A stretch of 8,764 nucleotides of DNA from a bacterium (GCA_030431355.1 JAUIJG010000214.1:1-8764), one strand, 5' to 3'; positions 1 through 6,959 are shown, counted from the stretch's first letter. Made by a program: numbers and translations. Notes: generated by a model not told the origin, from the sequence alone.

Positions 1-416
1 AAAACACCGCTTGCCGCGTAGCCTGCTATAAACCCGTTATTCTCATGGAGCATCACGGCTCTCACATCACCCAGACCACCGACTGAAAATTTCAAAAACC
101 ATCCTGCATAAATGCCGAAGGCTGCAATAGCTGATACCAGAAGAATCAGCGACAATGAGTCGAAAGCATTTGTGCGCGCGGCGATAACCGAAGCCAAGAA
201 AAGAGCCAGACAGCCAGCTTTGAGCCAGGGGCCCAGGGAGACACGGCCGAGGAAAAGGAGAGAAATCACGCTGCCTAGAAGCCAGAGTGCGATAAGAGCA
301 AAGTAGTAGACCACGCTAGCTCCCTGGCTATACAAAAGATGAAAAGCAAGAGAGACCTGACTGGCTCCCAGCCAGAACCCGGTAAAGAAAAACTCCCAGT
401 TTGTCCTACCTATCAA
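1..416 (-). CDS. polytopic membrane protein, 3' end beyond the window
   Basis: An open frame on the minus strand runs uninterrupted from a TTG at 416-414 to the window edge, giving 138 codons. The TTG overlaps the stop of the upstream spermidine-synthase-like gene as TTGA, and a GGAG lies 8 nt before it, inside the end of that gene, so translation is probably coupled. The product starts MIGRTNWEFFF and has about four hydrophobic segments (roughly residues 9-28, 35-56, 64-80, 86-108). The stretch HENNGFIAGYAASG near the edge looks like the start of another helix after a charged loop. I do not recognise the family. The small helices rich in Gly, Ala and Ser resemble transporter-like or spermidine-synthase-associated membrane domains, but that is only an impression. 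Its position as last visible gene of the operon suggests a membrane partner of the upstream enzyme. Confidence 0.72.
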   Translation of the reverse strand, partial: MIGRTNWEFFFTGFWLGASQVSLAFHLLYSQGASVVYYFALIALWLLGSVISLLFLGRVSLGPWLKAGCLALFLASVIAARTNAFDSLSLILLVSAIAAFGIYAGWFLKFSVGGLGDVRAVMLHENNGFIAGYAASGV

Positions 417-1888
417 TTGCCTATCTCCGGAAATTCATAGCGGGACAGGAGCATCAGCGCACAAAGATTTTCCTCCGTGTGCGGCTTAGCATCCCGGGTG
501 GTGTATCTCAAATTGCGATCATCCCGTACAAGAAATTTGTCTCTTTCGTTCATCGCCGCTTCTTTTCGCAGCTGCTCCATGGCGAAGGGCAGATGGTCGG
601 AGCAATAGAGTATGGTCAAGCCGAGACTATCACCCTGGATAGAATTAACATCCTCAAAAACACTGAGCGCACCGGCGGTGATGGAAGCGGAGATTCGGTC
701 ATCCAGTTTATAGCTGCAAGTATTGATTGCAACTATGCCTCCAGGCTTCAAACATCTCTTCAACTCTTTGAAGAAACTGGGCACATACAGAAGCGCTGTT
801 TGAACATGGAAAGGAGCCGGAATATCGAGCACAACCAGATCATACTTGCCATCTGGAACCGAACGAACAAAGCGCCTGGCATCATCTATAACCAGCTTAA
901 AATCCCCTTTCTTCAAACCGGTGTTGGAGCTGAAATATTTCATTCCCATTCGGGCAACCACAGCATCTATATCTACGGTCGTCACATCAAAACCCTGGCG
1001 GCACAGATAACCTGTGGAGGACAGGGTGCCGGAGCCGACTATCAGCGCAGAGCTTTTTTCACCCTGCATTCGTTTAACAAGACGCCCCGGTAGATCGGCT
1101 ATGTAGTAGTTGAACCAGTGCAGGTCTCCAGCTTCGTAGTATGCCACTCCATCAAGATACAGTGACTTGCCGCCGGCATCGGCGACCACATCAACTCTCT
1201 GGTAAGGAGAATAGTGGGTCTCCAGAATCTGGGGCTTCACTTTGTCCCAGAAAACGCTGTAATAACGCCTGGCGGAAACATCTTCAAGAACCGGATAATA
1301 GTGGTAACCGAGACCGACAAGAAGAAGGAGAAGAATGCTGAGACTTCTAACCTCAAACTTCCGTTTCTCACCCAGAGCCAGGTAGAAAGAGAGAACGATC
1401 AAAAGCCAGAATAATGTGATCAGATCCCGCCATGTAGGTATGAAAACCAGACTAAATAGAGCCACCAGGGATCCCAATAGTTCAAGGGCGTATAGGACTT
1501 TGAAATCCGCTTCCGATTTTGCCAGTCGAGGCAGGAAAACAGCAAAAAACGCGGAGAAAAACAGAGAACCGAAAGCAAGCAAAAAGATCATCGCCATCAG
1601 CTCAAAACCCTGCTCTTTCATTACGGCAGCCAGGTAACGAATCGACACCGGCACCGCAAGCAGTGCCACAAAGGAGAGCCCACCCCAGGCAACCAGGAGC
1701 CTATCGTCCACCCTGTCAGCCACAAAATAAGCGATGCTCGGACCGATAAGGATCATAATTACAGAGAGCAAAGTGATAATTTCGGTGGAGAAGAAGGTAG
1801 AGCCCACCTCCCTTACACAGATGTATTGGCTAAGCATGAGCACCGCTCCACAGCTGACCAACAATGCTCGTTCCCTTGCCGCATTCAT
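413..1888 (-). CDS. membrane-embedded spermidine synthase-like protein
   Basis: A 491-residue protein. Residues 1-200 hold seven to eight hydrophobic helices, including YALELLGSLVALFSLVFIP (133-151), which fits the membrane half of fused spermidine-synthase-like proteins. Residues 210-490 are a spermidine-synthase/methyltransferase-like Rossmann domain: SPYQR (227-231), LDGV (245-248), nucleotide-binding VGSGTLSS (284-291), the acidic VDID (305-308), DDARRF (335-340), YDLVVLDIPAP (349-359) and LKPGG (380-384). Known aminopropyltransferases carry D-x-x-D-P at the catalytic site. Here it reads DIPAP, so the first Asp (D355) is kept and the second is Ala. A transferase using decarboxylated or ordinary S-adenosylmethionine is plausible, but the acceptor is unknown and it need not make spermidine. 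Its ATG overlaps the upstream stop as ATGA and its stop overlaps the next start as TTGA. The antisense open frames across it are shadows. Confidence 0.88.
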   Translation of the reverse strand: MNAARERALLVSCGAVLMLSQYICVREVGSTFFSTEIITLLSVIMILIGPSIAYFVADRVDDRLLVAWGGLSFVALLAVPVSIRYLAAVMKEQGFELMAMIFLLAFGSLFFSAFFAVFLPRLAKSEADFKVLYALELLGSLVALFSLVFIPTWRDLITLFWLLIVLSFYLALGEKRKFEVRSLSILLLLLVGLGYHYYPVLEDVSARRYYSVFWDKVKPQILETHYSPYQRVDVVADAGGKSLYLDGVAYYEAGDLHWFNYYIADLPGRLVKRMQGEKSSALIVGSGTLSSTGYLCRQGFDVTTVDIDAVVARMGMKYFSSNTGLKKGDFKLVIDDARRFVRSVPDGKYDLVVLDIPAPFHVQTALLYVPSFFKELKRCLKPGGIVAINTCSYKLDDRISASITAGALSVFEDVNSIQGDSLGLTILYCSDHLPFAMEQLRKEAAMNERDKFLVRDDRNLRYTTRDAKPHTEENLCALMLLSRYEFPEIGN

Positions 1889-2667
1889 CGACTGAATCGC
1901 TCTGAGAAAAGGTCTATGTTGTAGTAAATGAGAGACATAAGAAGACAGGTGGAGCCGAGATTTTCCATGGTCTCCTCCAACAACACGGAGCCGGCATAGA
2001 AGCTCTTACAATCACAGCCAAACTGCGTGGCGATGGGAAGCAGCCTGTCGAAGGGCATGCCCTGAACAAACTCAATTGTCAGTGCCACTATGAACAGGGC
2101 AAAGCCTGCGCCCGCCAGAAGCAAAGAACGTCTGGAACTTTTACTGCCTTCAAAACGCCTCGACAAAAAGACCAGGCTAATCAAAATAAAAGAGCCGAGA
2201 GGCAGAGCATAGAACAACAACCATGGAGATTCACGAAAATATTGAAAGGCAGAAACAGCTATGCCGTTTTTAGCGAACTGTGGCTTTAAAAGCTCCCCCA
2301 CCGTTTCATGCAGTATGGAAGCGTCATCAAGAGAAGCCACAAGAAAGACCAGGGCAAATACCAGCCACCATATACGCCATCGCTTCTCGCATTTAAGCAC
2401 CCCTTCAAAAATATATGCTCCACAAGCGGCCAGGGAGATGCAAAACCATTGCATGGAGGCGAACCATGAACCTATTGTCGACTCTGAATCAAGGTCAAAA
2501 AAGGAAGCGATAACATTGCCCGGATCTCTACCATATTGCCAGAATCCGTGGTGCATCAAGGCGAGGAACAGAGAGACCACAACCAGAACAAGAAACAGGC
2601 GCGGTGCCAACCTCTCAAAGAATCTGAAAAGCCGCAGGAAAACATCCTCATTGCTAATCTCGGGCAT
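1885..2667 (-). CDS. uncharacterised six-helix membrane protein with acidic/His motifs
   Basis: A 260-residue protein with about six hydrophobic helices (roughly 22-40, 65-88, 99-117, 146-168, 181-200, 224-246). Polar residues sit next to or inside helices: FDLDSES (57-63) before helix 2, SLDDASILHE (112-121) at the end of helix 3, E199 in helix 5, and LLEETMENLG (229-238) entering helix 6. This spread of Asp, Glu and His looks like a metal- or substrate-binding site in the membrane, as in membrane hydrolases, but I cannot tie it to a named family. The ATG at 2667-2665 directly follows an in-frame TAG, so no longer start exists; a weak GAGATAG lies upstream. Its stop overlaps the start of the spermidine-synthase-like gene as ATGA, so the two are made together. 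Confidence 0.85.
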   Translation of the reverse strand: MPEISNEDVFLRLFRFFERLAPRLFLVLVVVSLFLALMHHGFWQYGRDPGNVIASFFDLDSESTIGSWFASMQWFCISLAACGAYIFEGVLKCEKRWRIWWLVFALVFLVASLDDASILHETVGELLKPQFAKNGIAVSAFQYFRESPWLLFYALPLGSFILISLVFLSRRFEGSKSSRRSLLLAGAGFALFIVALTIEFVQGMPFDRLLPIATQFGCDCKSFYAGSVLLEETMENLGSTCLLMSLIYYNIDLFSERFSR

Positions 2668-2748
2668 CTACTGCTATCTCGTGCTCACTGGCTGTTTTAT
2701 GCCCTGGCCAGGCGCTTCGGAATCCGGAAAGATCCGATAACTTGACTG
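2668..2748 (-). other. intercistronic gap in the minus-strand operon
   Basis: Eighty-one bases separate the stop of the HExxH protein gene from the start of the six-helix protein gene. The only structure seen is the perfect palindrome CCTGGCCAGG at 2704-2713. There is no stem followed by a T-run in the minus direction, so read-through from the upstream gene is likely, although a separate promoter cannot be excluded. Confidence 0.4.
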
Positions 2749-3456
2749 CTAGTTCATATTTCCCAGACTGTTGAGGCTTATGGAGCGTGGCTTACCCCTT
2801 TCATAGGTTTTGAAAGCTTCTTCCACCAGGGTATTTTGCTTGCTATCGGTAAATTTGGCAAGGTAATCATAGATTTCAGAGATATTCTGAGCTTTCTTGG
2901 CCACCCGGGATTCAAACTCGTTGGAGAAATCGACAACGGCTATGCCGGAAGCAAACTTCGTGGCATCCTCCACAGTTGCTCCGGTGCCTGAATACTCTTT
3001 ACCGATCATGGATGCGGCGATCTCTTCAGCTATCTTATCTGCCTCAGCATACACCCTCTGACAGATCTGAACATGTCCGTCCTCGTGCTCTTTGAGCCCC
3101 GCAGGCGGACTATCGGGCATCCACATAACAATAGGCAGAGCAAGATTTGCCTTCATCCCTGTGACCTTTACTCGCACAAAACAACCGCCACTATCATCCA
3201 CCTTCTCCAGGGTTTTGTACTTCACCTCACAGGGACATTCAAATTTCCACTTCGTGACACCATGAAAGGTCTTGCTCACGTCGGGAGGGGGATTATCAGG
3301 GTCAAATCGCTTAGTCTCCAGGGTCGACTCCGCTTTACTCACAGACACCGGCTCTCCTTCGCTCAACACGACGAACAGCATGGCGGCTATCGCCAGAGTA
3401 ATCAACAAAATGTATGTCACACTGCTCTTCAATTTCGGCGTCCTCGTCCAGGCCAG
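2749..3456 (-). CDS. membrane-anchored HExxH protein, DUF922-like predicted Zn protease
   Basis: The product is 235 residues from a CTG at 3456-3454, or 227 residues from the TTG at 3432-3430. I prefer CTG because a perfect AGGAGG lies 8 nt before it (3470-3465), an in-frame TAG lies just upstream, and it adds a short basic segment (MAWTRTPKLK) before the hydrophobic stretch, as in a signal anchor. The TTG has only a weaker GAGG. After the anchor (TTG numbering 6-24) comes an exported-looking domain with FECPCEV (Cys66, Cys68), further cysteines at 84 and 124, and LKEHEDGHVQIC. HEDGH (116-120) is an HExxH zinc site, in a setting like that of the DUF922 family of predicted secreted Zn-dependent proteases. 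The third ligand is not evident. It heads the minus-strand membrane operon and probably acts on the outer face of the membrane. Proteolytic activity is inferred, not shown. Confidence 0.8.
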   Translation of the reverse strand: MAWTRTPKLKSSVTYILLITLAIAAMLFVVLSEGEPVSVSKAESTLETKRFDPDNPPPDVSKTFHGVTKWKFECPCEVKYKTLEKVDDSGGCFVRVKVTGMKANLALPIVMWMPDSPPAGLKEHEDGHVQICQRVYAEADKIAEEIAASMIGKEYSGTGATVEDATKFASGIAVVDFSNEFESRVAKKAQNISEIYDYLAKFTDSKQNTLVEEAFKTYERGKPRSISLNSLGNMN

Positions 3457-3470
3457 GAGACTATCCTCCT
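3454..3470 (-). promoter_or_regulatory. ribosome binding site and start hairpin of the HExxH protein gene
   Basis: On the minus strand AGGAGG is followed after 8 nt by CTG. The inverted repeat AGGAG-GATAGT-CTCCT (5-bp stem, 6-nt loop) spans the Shine-Dalgarno sequence and touches the CTG. Folding would hide the ribosome binding site, which could lower or gate translation. Confidence 0.5.
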
Positions 3471-3694
3471 AACTATTTACCCCTGATTGCCGGATCTGCG
3501 ACCCCTGAAAAGAATGCCAACAAGAATTTATCTGACCCCATATGAGATTCGCGACAGCCTGGAAGTAGCGAAATACCCATATACAGTGTCCGAATGTAAG
3601 AACAGCAAAGCAGATCCGGGATATATTCCTTCTTCGTGGTACATGATCAATAACCAGTTGCTAAATCATCCCACTTGGCCCAGCTTTTACTTGT
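3471..3694. other. divergent intergenic region between the HExxH operon and the kinase-like gene
   Basis: About 220 bases lie between two divergently transcribed genes, so promoters for both must be here. I find no convincing -35/-10 pair on either strand. Weak candidates are TATATT at 3622-3627 (plus) and TAAATA at 3474-3479 (minus). No ribosome binding site precedes the ATG at 3695. A 103-codon open frame from 3487 has no ribosome binding site and its composition does not look like protein, so I leave it out. Confidence 0.35.
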
Positions 3695-5374
3695 ATGTCC
3701 GTAAAACAGCAATCGACCAGCGGAGAAGATATTCCGGAGTTAAAGGACGACTCCGCCAATACCAACCTGCCCGGCGATGGTCCCGCAGAGCAAGTTAAAA
3801 CGGAAGCCCGAAAAGCTAACCGGGACAAAATCAAGAAAGCGGTGAAAAGCACGCTTTCAGACCTTGTTCTCAAGCCTGATCCTGATTCAAAGAAAGAGGC
3901 CAGCTCGGCTAAAACAACGGACAATCTGGTTGGACAGGTAGTTTTCCAGAAGTACGCCATCTCAGGAGTAGTGGAGAAGAACGACTGCTCGGTCACTTAC
4001 AAAGCAAGAAATGTGGAGAACCGGGAGAAAGTACTCCTCAAAACTCCAATCTATGTGACAGACGAAATCAGCGCAGCCTTCAAAACCTACGCCGCCACCA
4101 ATCTGACTCTAGAGCATGAGAACATAGTAAATTGTATTGAATGCCTGGAAGAGAAGGACGGAAGACCGTTCCTGGTCTACAGGCGTTTCATGGCAGTTCA
4201 GATGGATGACCTACTCGAAGAAGTAGGTTGCATCAGTACTCCCAATGAGTTTGCAGACATTTTGAGTCAACTTCTCAGCGCCCTGGAGTACGCCCATGAA
4301 AAAGGTGTAAAACACGGACTGATTTTGCCAGCCTCCGTTCACCTGGTGGAAAGCGAAGGAGTAATCGGCATAAAGCTTGCCGACTTTGACTCTTACCAAT
4401 TCAAGAAGTCAGTCTATGACCATATCGGAGAAGAGTTTCCGATCAAAGAGCTCGCATTTTTCAACCCGGAGATTCTCCGCCAAGAAGAGATCAACAATGC
4501 AAGTGATATCTACAATGTGGGCTTGCTGGCATTTTACCTTCTTACAGGCGAAAGGCCATATGCCGGTGATTCCAGAGAAGCGCTGTTCAAAGCGCACTGT
4601 GAAGACAGTATTAGACCGGAAGGACTGGCAAAGAAACGTCGCGACTTTCACAATGTTGAAGACCTGGAAAAGCTAATATTTGAAACCCTGGATTCTGATG
4701 TAGACTGGCGCTTGCAGAAGGCAGCTGATCTCAAAGAAGAGCTTCGGCTCTGGCTGGAGGCCGAACCTAAAAGTGCTCCCCTTCAAGAAGAGAACGAAAT
4801 CACCGAAGCAGACGTGAGCGCTCTCAAATCTTCCAAAGGGGATTTGAAATCCACTGTTCACAATCTGGTTGCCCTGAGACGCCACCAGGTGGAGCAAGAA
4901 GAGACGGTGATGATGAAGTTCACCGATGCGGTGGCAAAGTCAGGACCGCGGCAATCCCCTCGCAAAGCAGCGATGAAGCTGATTATCACCTATGTTGGCG
5001 GCGCGCTCTTCCTGCTTCTCATGGCCACATACGGCATCCTGCACTGGGACACCATAAACGAGGCTTATCGAACCCAATCCCTGAATCTAAGCTCTCTCTT
5101 TGGAAAGAACGAGCCCGACCAGACTGAGGCCGAAGACCAGGACTTGCCGCCCATAGAAGGAGCCCCTCTGGAAACAGGAAAAATCTCTGAAAACCCAGGA
5201 GCTGCGTCAAGTCAGGCAAGTGCCGGCCAGCCCAATAGTACCGGTGGCTCCGCCGCCAGAAAAGGAAGCACTCCTAGCACATACAGAAGAAGAGTATTCC
5301 GTTATGAAGAGAGTCCAGCCTACATGCCTTTCATTCCTAAGAAGAAAGGAAGCAAACCGATAATCATCGAGTAG
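3695..5374 (+). CDS. predicted membrane-anchored pseudokinase, PknB-like architecture
   Basis: A 559-residue protein with a charged N-terminal tail (1-77), a kinase fold (about 80-355), a linker, one membrane helix (428-448) and a Pro/Ser/Gly-rich C-terminal segment ending in a basic stretch. Kinase landmarks are VLLKTP (beta-3 Lys116), HENIV (141-145), the HRD-loop equivalent HGLILPASV (207-215), ADFD (229-232), NPE for APE (257-259) and DIYNVG...LLTGERPY (271-289). The catalytic HRD Asp is Leu209, the following Lys is Leu211, the Asn is Ser214, DFG is DFD, the Gly-rich loop lacks its glycines, and the alpha-C Glu aligns with Tyr132. Phosphotransfer is therefore unlikely, and a scaffold or allosteric sensor is more probable. 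The tail after the helix (449-559) would face outward. The ATG has no visible ribosome binding site but is the only start after an in-frame TAA at 3662. Confidence 0.88.
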   Translation: MSVKQQSTSGEDIPELKDDSANTNLPGDGPAEQVKTEARKANRDKIKKAVKSTLSDLVLKPDPDSKKEASSAKTTDNLVGQVVFQKYAISGVVEKNDCSVTYKARNVENREKVLLKTPIYVTDEISAAFKTYAATNLTLEHENIVNCIECLEEKDGRPFLVYRRFMAVQMDDLLEEVGCISTPNEFADILSQLLSALEYAHEKGVKHGLILPASVHLVESEGVIGIKLADFDSYQFKKSVYDHIGEEFPIKELAFFNPEILRQEEINNASDIYNVGLLAFYLLTGERPYAGDSREALFKAHCEDSIRPEGLAKKRRDFHNVEDLEKLIFETLDSDVDWRLQKAADLKEELRLWLEAEPKSAPLQEENEITEADVSALKSSKGDLKSTVHNLVALRRHQVEQEETVMMKFTDAVAKSGPRQSPRKAAMKLIITYVGGALFLLLMATYGILHWDTINEAYRTQSLNLSSLFGKNEPDQTEAEDQDLPPIEGAPLETGKISENPGAASSQASAGQPNSTGGSAARKGSTPSTYRRRVFRYEESPAYMPFIPKKKGSKPIIIE

Positions 5375-6581
5375 CCACCACATGGGTTCCGGATGTTTTC
5401 AGATAAATCTGGCGAATTACCATGTAGAAAATAAGAACCGCCACATTGGTCATGCCGATTATTCCCATGCCCTCTTTAAGACCCACGTGTTCAAAGACGA
5501 GAGCGATTATGAAAGGCATAAAAACTCCGCCGGCAAAAGACGTGGAGATAACTATCGGCGCCACTGTGTCTACCTCTTCAGGATACTTGTTGCTAATCGA
5601 CGCGAGGATATTTGGATAGACCGGCCCGAACCCCATACCCATGCATACCGATACTAATAGAGCCACCATTCCCATTGCCGGATAAAAAGTCAGGGCAAAT
5701 ATAGAGCCTGTGGATATAAGCATGAAGAGAACGGTTATGAAGTGAAGATTGAAACGTCGACAGAGATAAATGCCGATAAATCTCCCAAAGGTAAGACCGG
5801 CACATAGAAGCGAAACTCCTAGCGCGCTGGCTCCTGCAGGCAATTTACAAGCCTCGGTCATATAGGTATAAAGCCAGGCAGTGGCACCAATTTCGACACC
5901 AATATAAAGAAGCAGCAAAAGAGCACACATCCATACATCCATCGCCATATGCGCATTGCCTGGAGCTTTCTCCCGGGGGATTTCAAACCTTCCCTCCCCT
6001 TTGTTTTCCTTCATCAATATCAGCCCAATCAAAAATGCGTAGGCTGCACCGACCAGATAAACAATGTGATAAGACCATGGTGTCTGGCATCCCAGCCAGG
6101 CCACCAACGGACCACTAAGGGCTCCAAAACCATAAAACATGGCGAGCTTATTGAGTAGGGACGCAGGGTTATCCCGTCCGCAGATGAGAGCGAAAACACT
6201 TCCGGATATGACAGTCAATCCGGACCCCAAGCCAAAGATCAATGAACCGCTCCAGAGCAAGGGCATTCCCTGAACGAAGGCTACAGTCAGGAGTCCCAGT
6301 CCCATCAAGAGCGATGCCAGTTTGAGACTTCCTTTTACCCCCAGCCGAGAAAGGAACCACCGCCCCGCCACCATAGTCGGTATCGCCCCAACATAGTACG
6401 AGCTGACAAGAAAACCGGTCTCGGCAAGAGAGGCTGACTGCGCTGCAGCGATGGCCGGAATGAGAGGGCCTATCCAGGCAAGGTTGAGACCGATCAAGCA
6501 TCGCAACGACATGGCTATATTGAGCAGCCTGTCAGCGCTTCTGACAGTATCTATATCGGCAGATTTAACCGAGGTTGCCAA
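5364..6581 (-). CDS. MFS transporter, fucose-permease-like
   Basis: A 405-residue protein with about twelve hydrophobic helices, the usual length for the major facilitator superfamily. AGRWFLSRLGVKGS (72-85) is the loop 2-3 motif-A region. The second half begins LLLLYIGVEIGATAWLYTY (212-230), a G-E-x(n)-W arrangement typical of the FucP/fucose-permease branch, followed by AGLTFGRFIGIYLCRRF (261-277), a second motif-A-like loop. Substrate unknown; sugars are the commonest guess for this branch. The start is TTG at 6581-6579, supported by GGAG 10 nt upstream, an in-frame TGA 27 nt upstream, and a promoter whose predicted transcription start lies about 23 nt before it. The 3' end overlaps the end of the kinase-like gene by 11 bp on the opposite strand. 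No terminator lies between them. Confidence 0.9.
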   Translation of the reverse strand: MATSVKSADIDTVRSADRLLNIAMSLRCLIGLNLAWIGPLIPAIAAAQSASLAETGFLVSSYYVGAIPTMVAGRWFLSRLGVKGSLKLASLLMGLGLLTVAFVQGMPLLWSGSLIFGLGSGLTVISGSVFALICGRDNPASLLNKLAMFYGFGALSGPLVAWLGCQTPWSYHIVYLVGAAYAFLIGLILMKENKGEGRFEIPREKAPGNAHMAMDVWMCALLLLLYIGVEIGATAWLYTYMTEACKLPAGASALGVSLLCAGLTFGRFIGIYLCRRFNLHFITVLFMLISTGSIFALTFYPAMGMVALLVSVCMGMGFGPVYPNILASISNKYPEEVDTVAPIVISTSFAGGVFMPFIIALVFEHVGLKEGMGIIGMTNVAVLIFYMVIRQIYLKTSGTHVVATR

Positions 6582-6610
6582 ATTTCTGGGACTCCATAAT
6601 ATGCTTCATC

Positions 6611-6639
6611 ATTATAGAAATGAGATATTAATCAAGCAA
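6611..6639 (-). promoter_or_regulatory. sigma70-type promoter of the MFS transporter gene
   Basis: On the minus strand TTGCTT (6639-6634) and a perfect TATAAT (6616-6611) are separated by 17 nt. Transcription would begin near 6604, giving a leader of about 23 nt that contains GGAG (6595-6592) before the TTG start. Another TATAAT at 6755-6750 lacks a good -35. Confidence 0.6.
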
Positions 6640-6824
6640 TCACCGACCAACTTTTAGCGCGATGGAGCACGACATCTTTCAGCTTCGCTAGGTCTTTGAA
6701 AAATCCTATCTCCGCCTGGTGACTGAGACAGCTCCTGAGAAAAGCACAAATTATACTGATTTAGCCTGATTAAAATTATTACGTTACGTGAATTACATTG
6801 CCTATGGATCAAGAAAGCTGACAG

Positions 6825-6850
6825 GTTGAGTCAAGTTTTTTTGATTCAAC
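6825..6850. promoter_or_regulatory. possible operator: paired TTGA-N-TCAA palindromes
   Basis: TTGAGTCAA (6826-6834) and TTGATTCAA (6841-6849) are two odd-centred palindromes 15 bp apart, centre to centre. Together they form a larger inverted repeat of 10-nt arms (6825-6834 and 6841-6850) with one G-T wobble and a T-rich 6-nt loop. A related GATTCAACA recurs at 6882-6890. The arrangement suits a dimeric DNA-binding protein, but no regulator gene is present in the window. Confidence 0.4.
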
Positions 6851-6896
6851 AAGAAGGCAAGTATCCTCAGCAAAATACAAAGATTCAACAGTTTTT

Positions 6897-6933
6897 TCAG
6901 ATCCGAAGCCTCTACCACAGGGCTGCGGTCTGA
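6897..6933 (+). promoter_or_regulatory. imperfect 12-bp stem-loop in the 5' leader of the plus-strand operon
   Basis: TCAGA-t-CCG-a-AGCC pairs with GGCT-g-CGG-TCTGA around a 10-nt loop (6911-6920), giving 12 base pairs with one bulge and one A-G mismatch. It ends 26 nt before the preferred ATG at 6960 and has no T-run after it, so it is more likely a leader structure or protein-binding site than a terminator. Confidence 0.45.
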
Positions 6934-6959
6934 AATTGCCTCGAACAGGAAAAGTGACA

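Larger units (their letters stand above)
6582..6959. other. divergent intergenic region with several symmetric elements
   Basis: About 380 bases between the transporter gene and the plus-strand operon. It is AT-rich in the middle and contains the transporter promoter (6611-6639), the odd-centred repeat ACGT-T-ACGT (6781-6789), two TTGA-N-TCAA palindromes (6826-6849) and a long imperfect stem-loop (6897-6933). A plus-strand promoter is not obvious; TTGATT (6841-6846) and TATCCT (6862-6867) with only 15 nt between is the best I see. No gene is visible inside it. Confidence 0.5.

Noticed and set aside
401..1093. 230-codon plus-strand open frame
   Set aside because: It lies antisense inside the spermidine-synthase-like gene, starts at TTG without a ribosome binding site, and does not read like a protein family.
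2261..2740. 159-codon plus-strand open frame
   Set aside because: Antisense shadow of the six-helix membrane protein gene; composition (Arg, Asn, Thr runs) is typical of reversed hydrophobic coding sequence.
3073..3486. 137-codon plus-strand open frame
   Set aside because: Antisense to the HExxH protein gene, whose frame shows a signal anchor and a zinc motif.
3487..3798. 103-codon plus-strand open frame before the kinase-like gene
   Set aside because: TTG start with no ribosome binding site, no recognisable motif, and it runs into the kinase-like gene in another frame.
6567..6612. 15-codon leader-peptide frame (MMKHIMESQKFGNLG) ahead of the transporter
   Set aside because: Its first ATG overlaps the -10 element and would lie upstream of the predicted transcript start; the second also precedes it, so it is unlikely to be translated.
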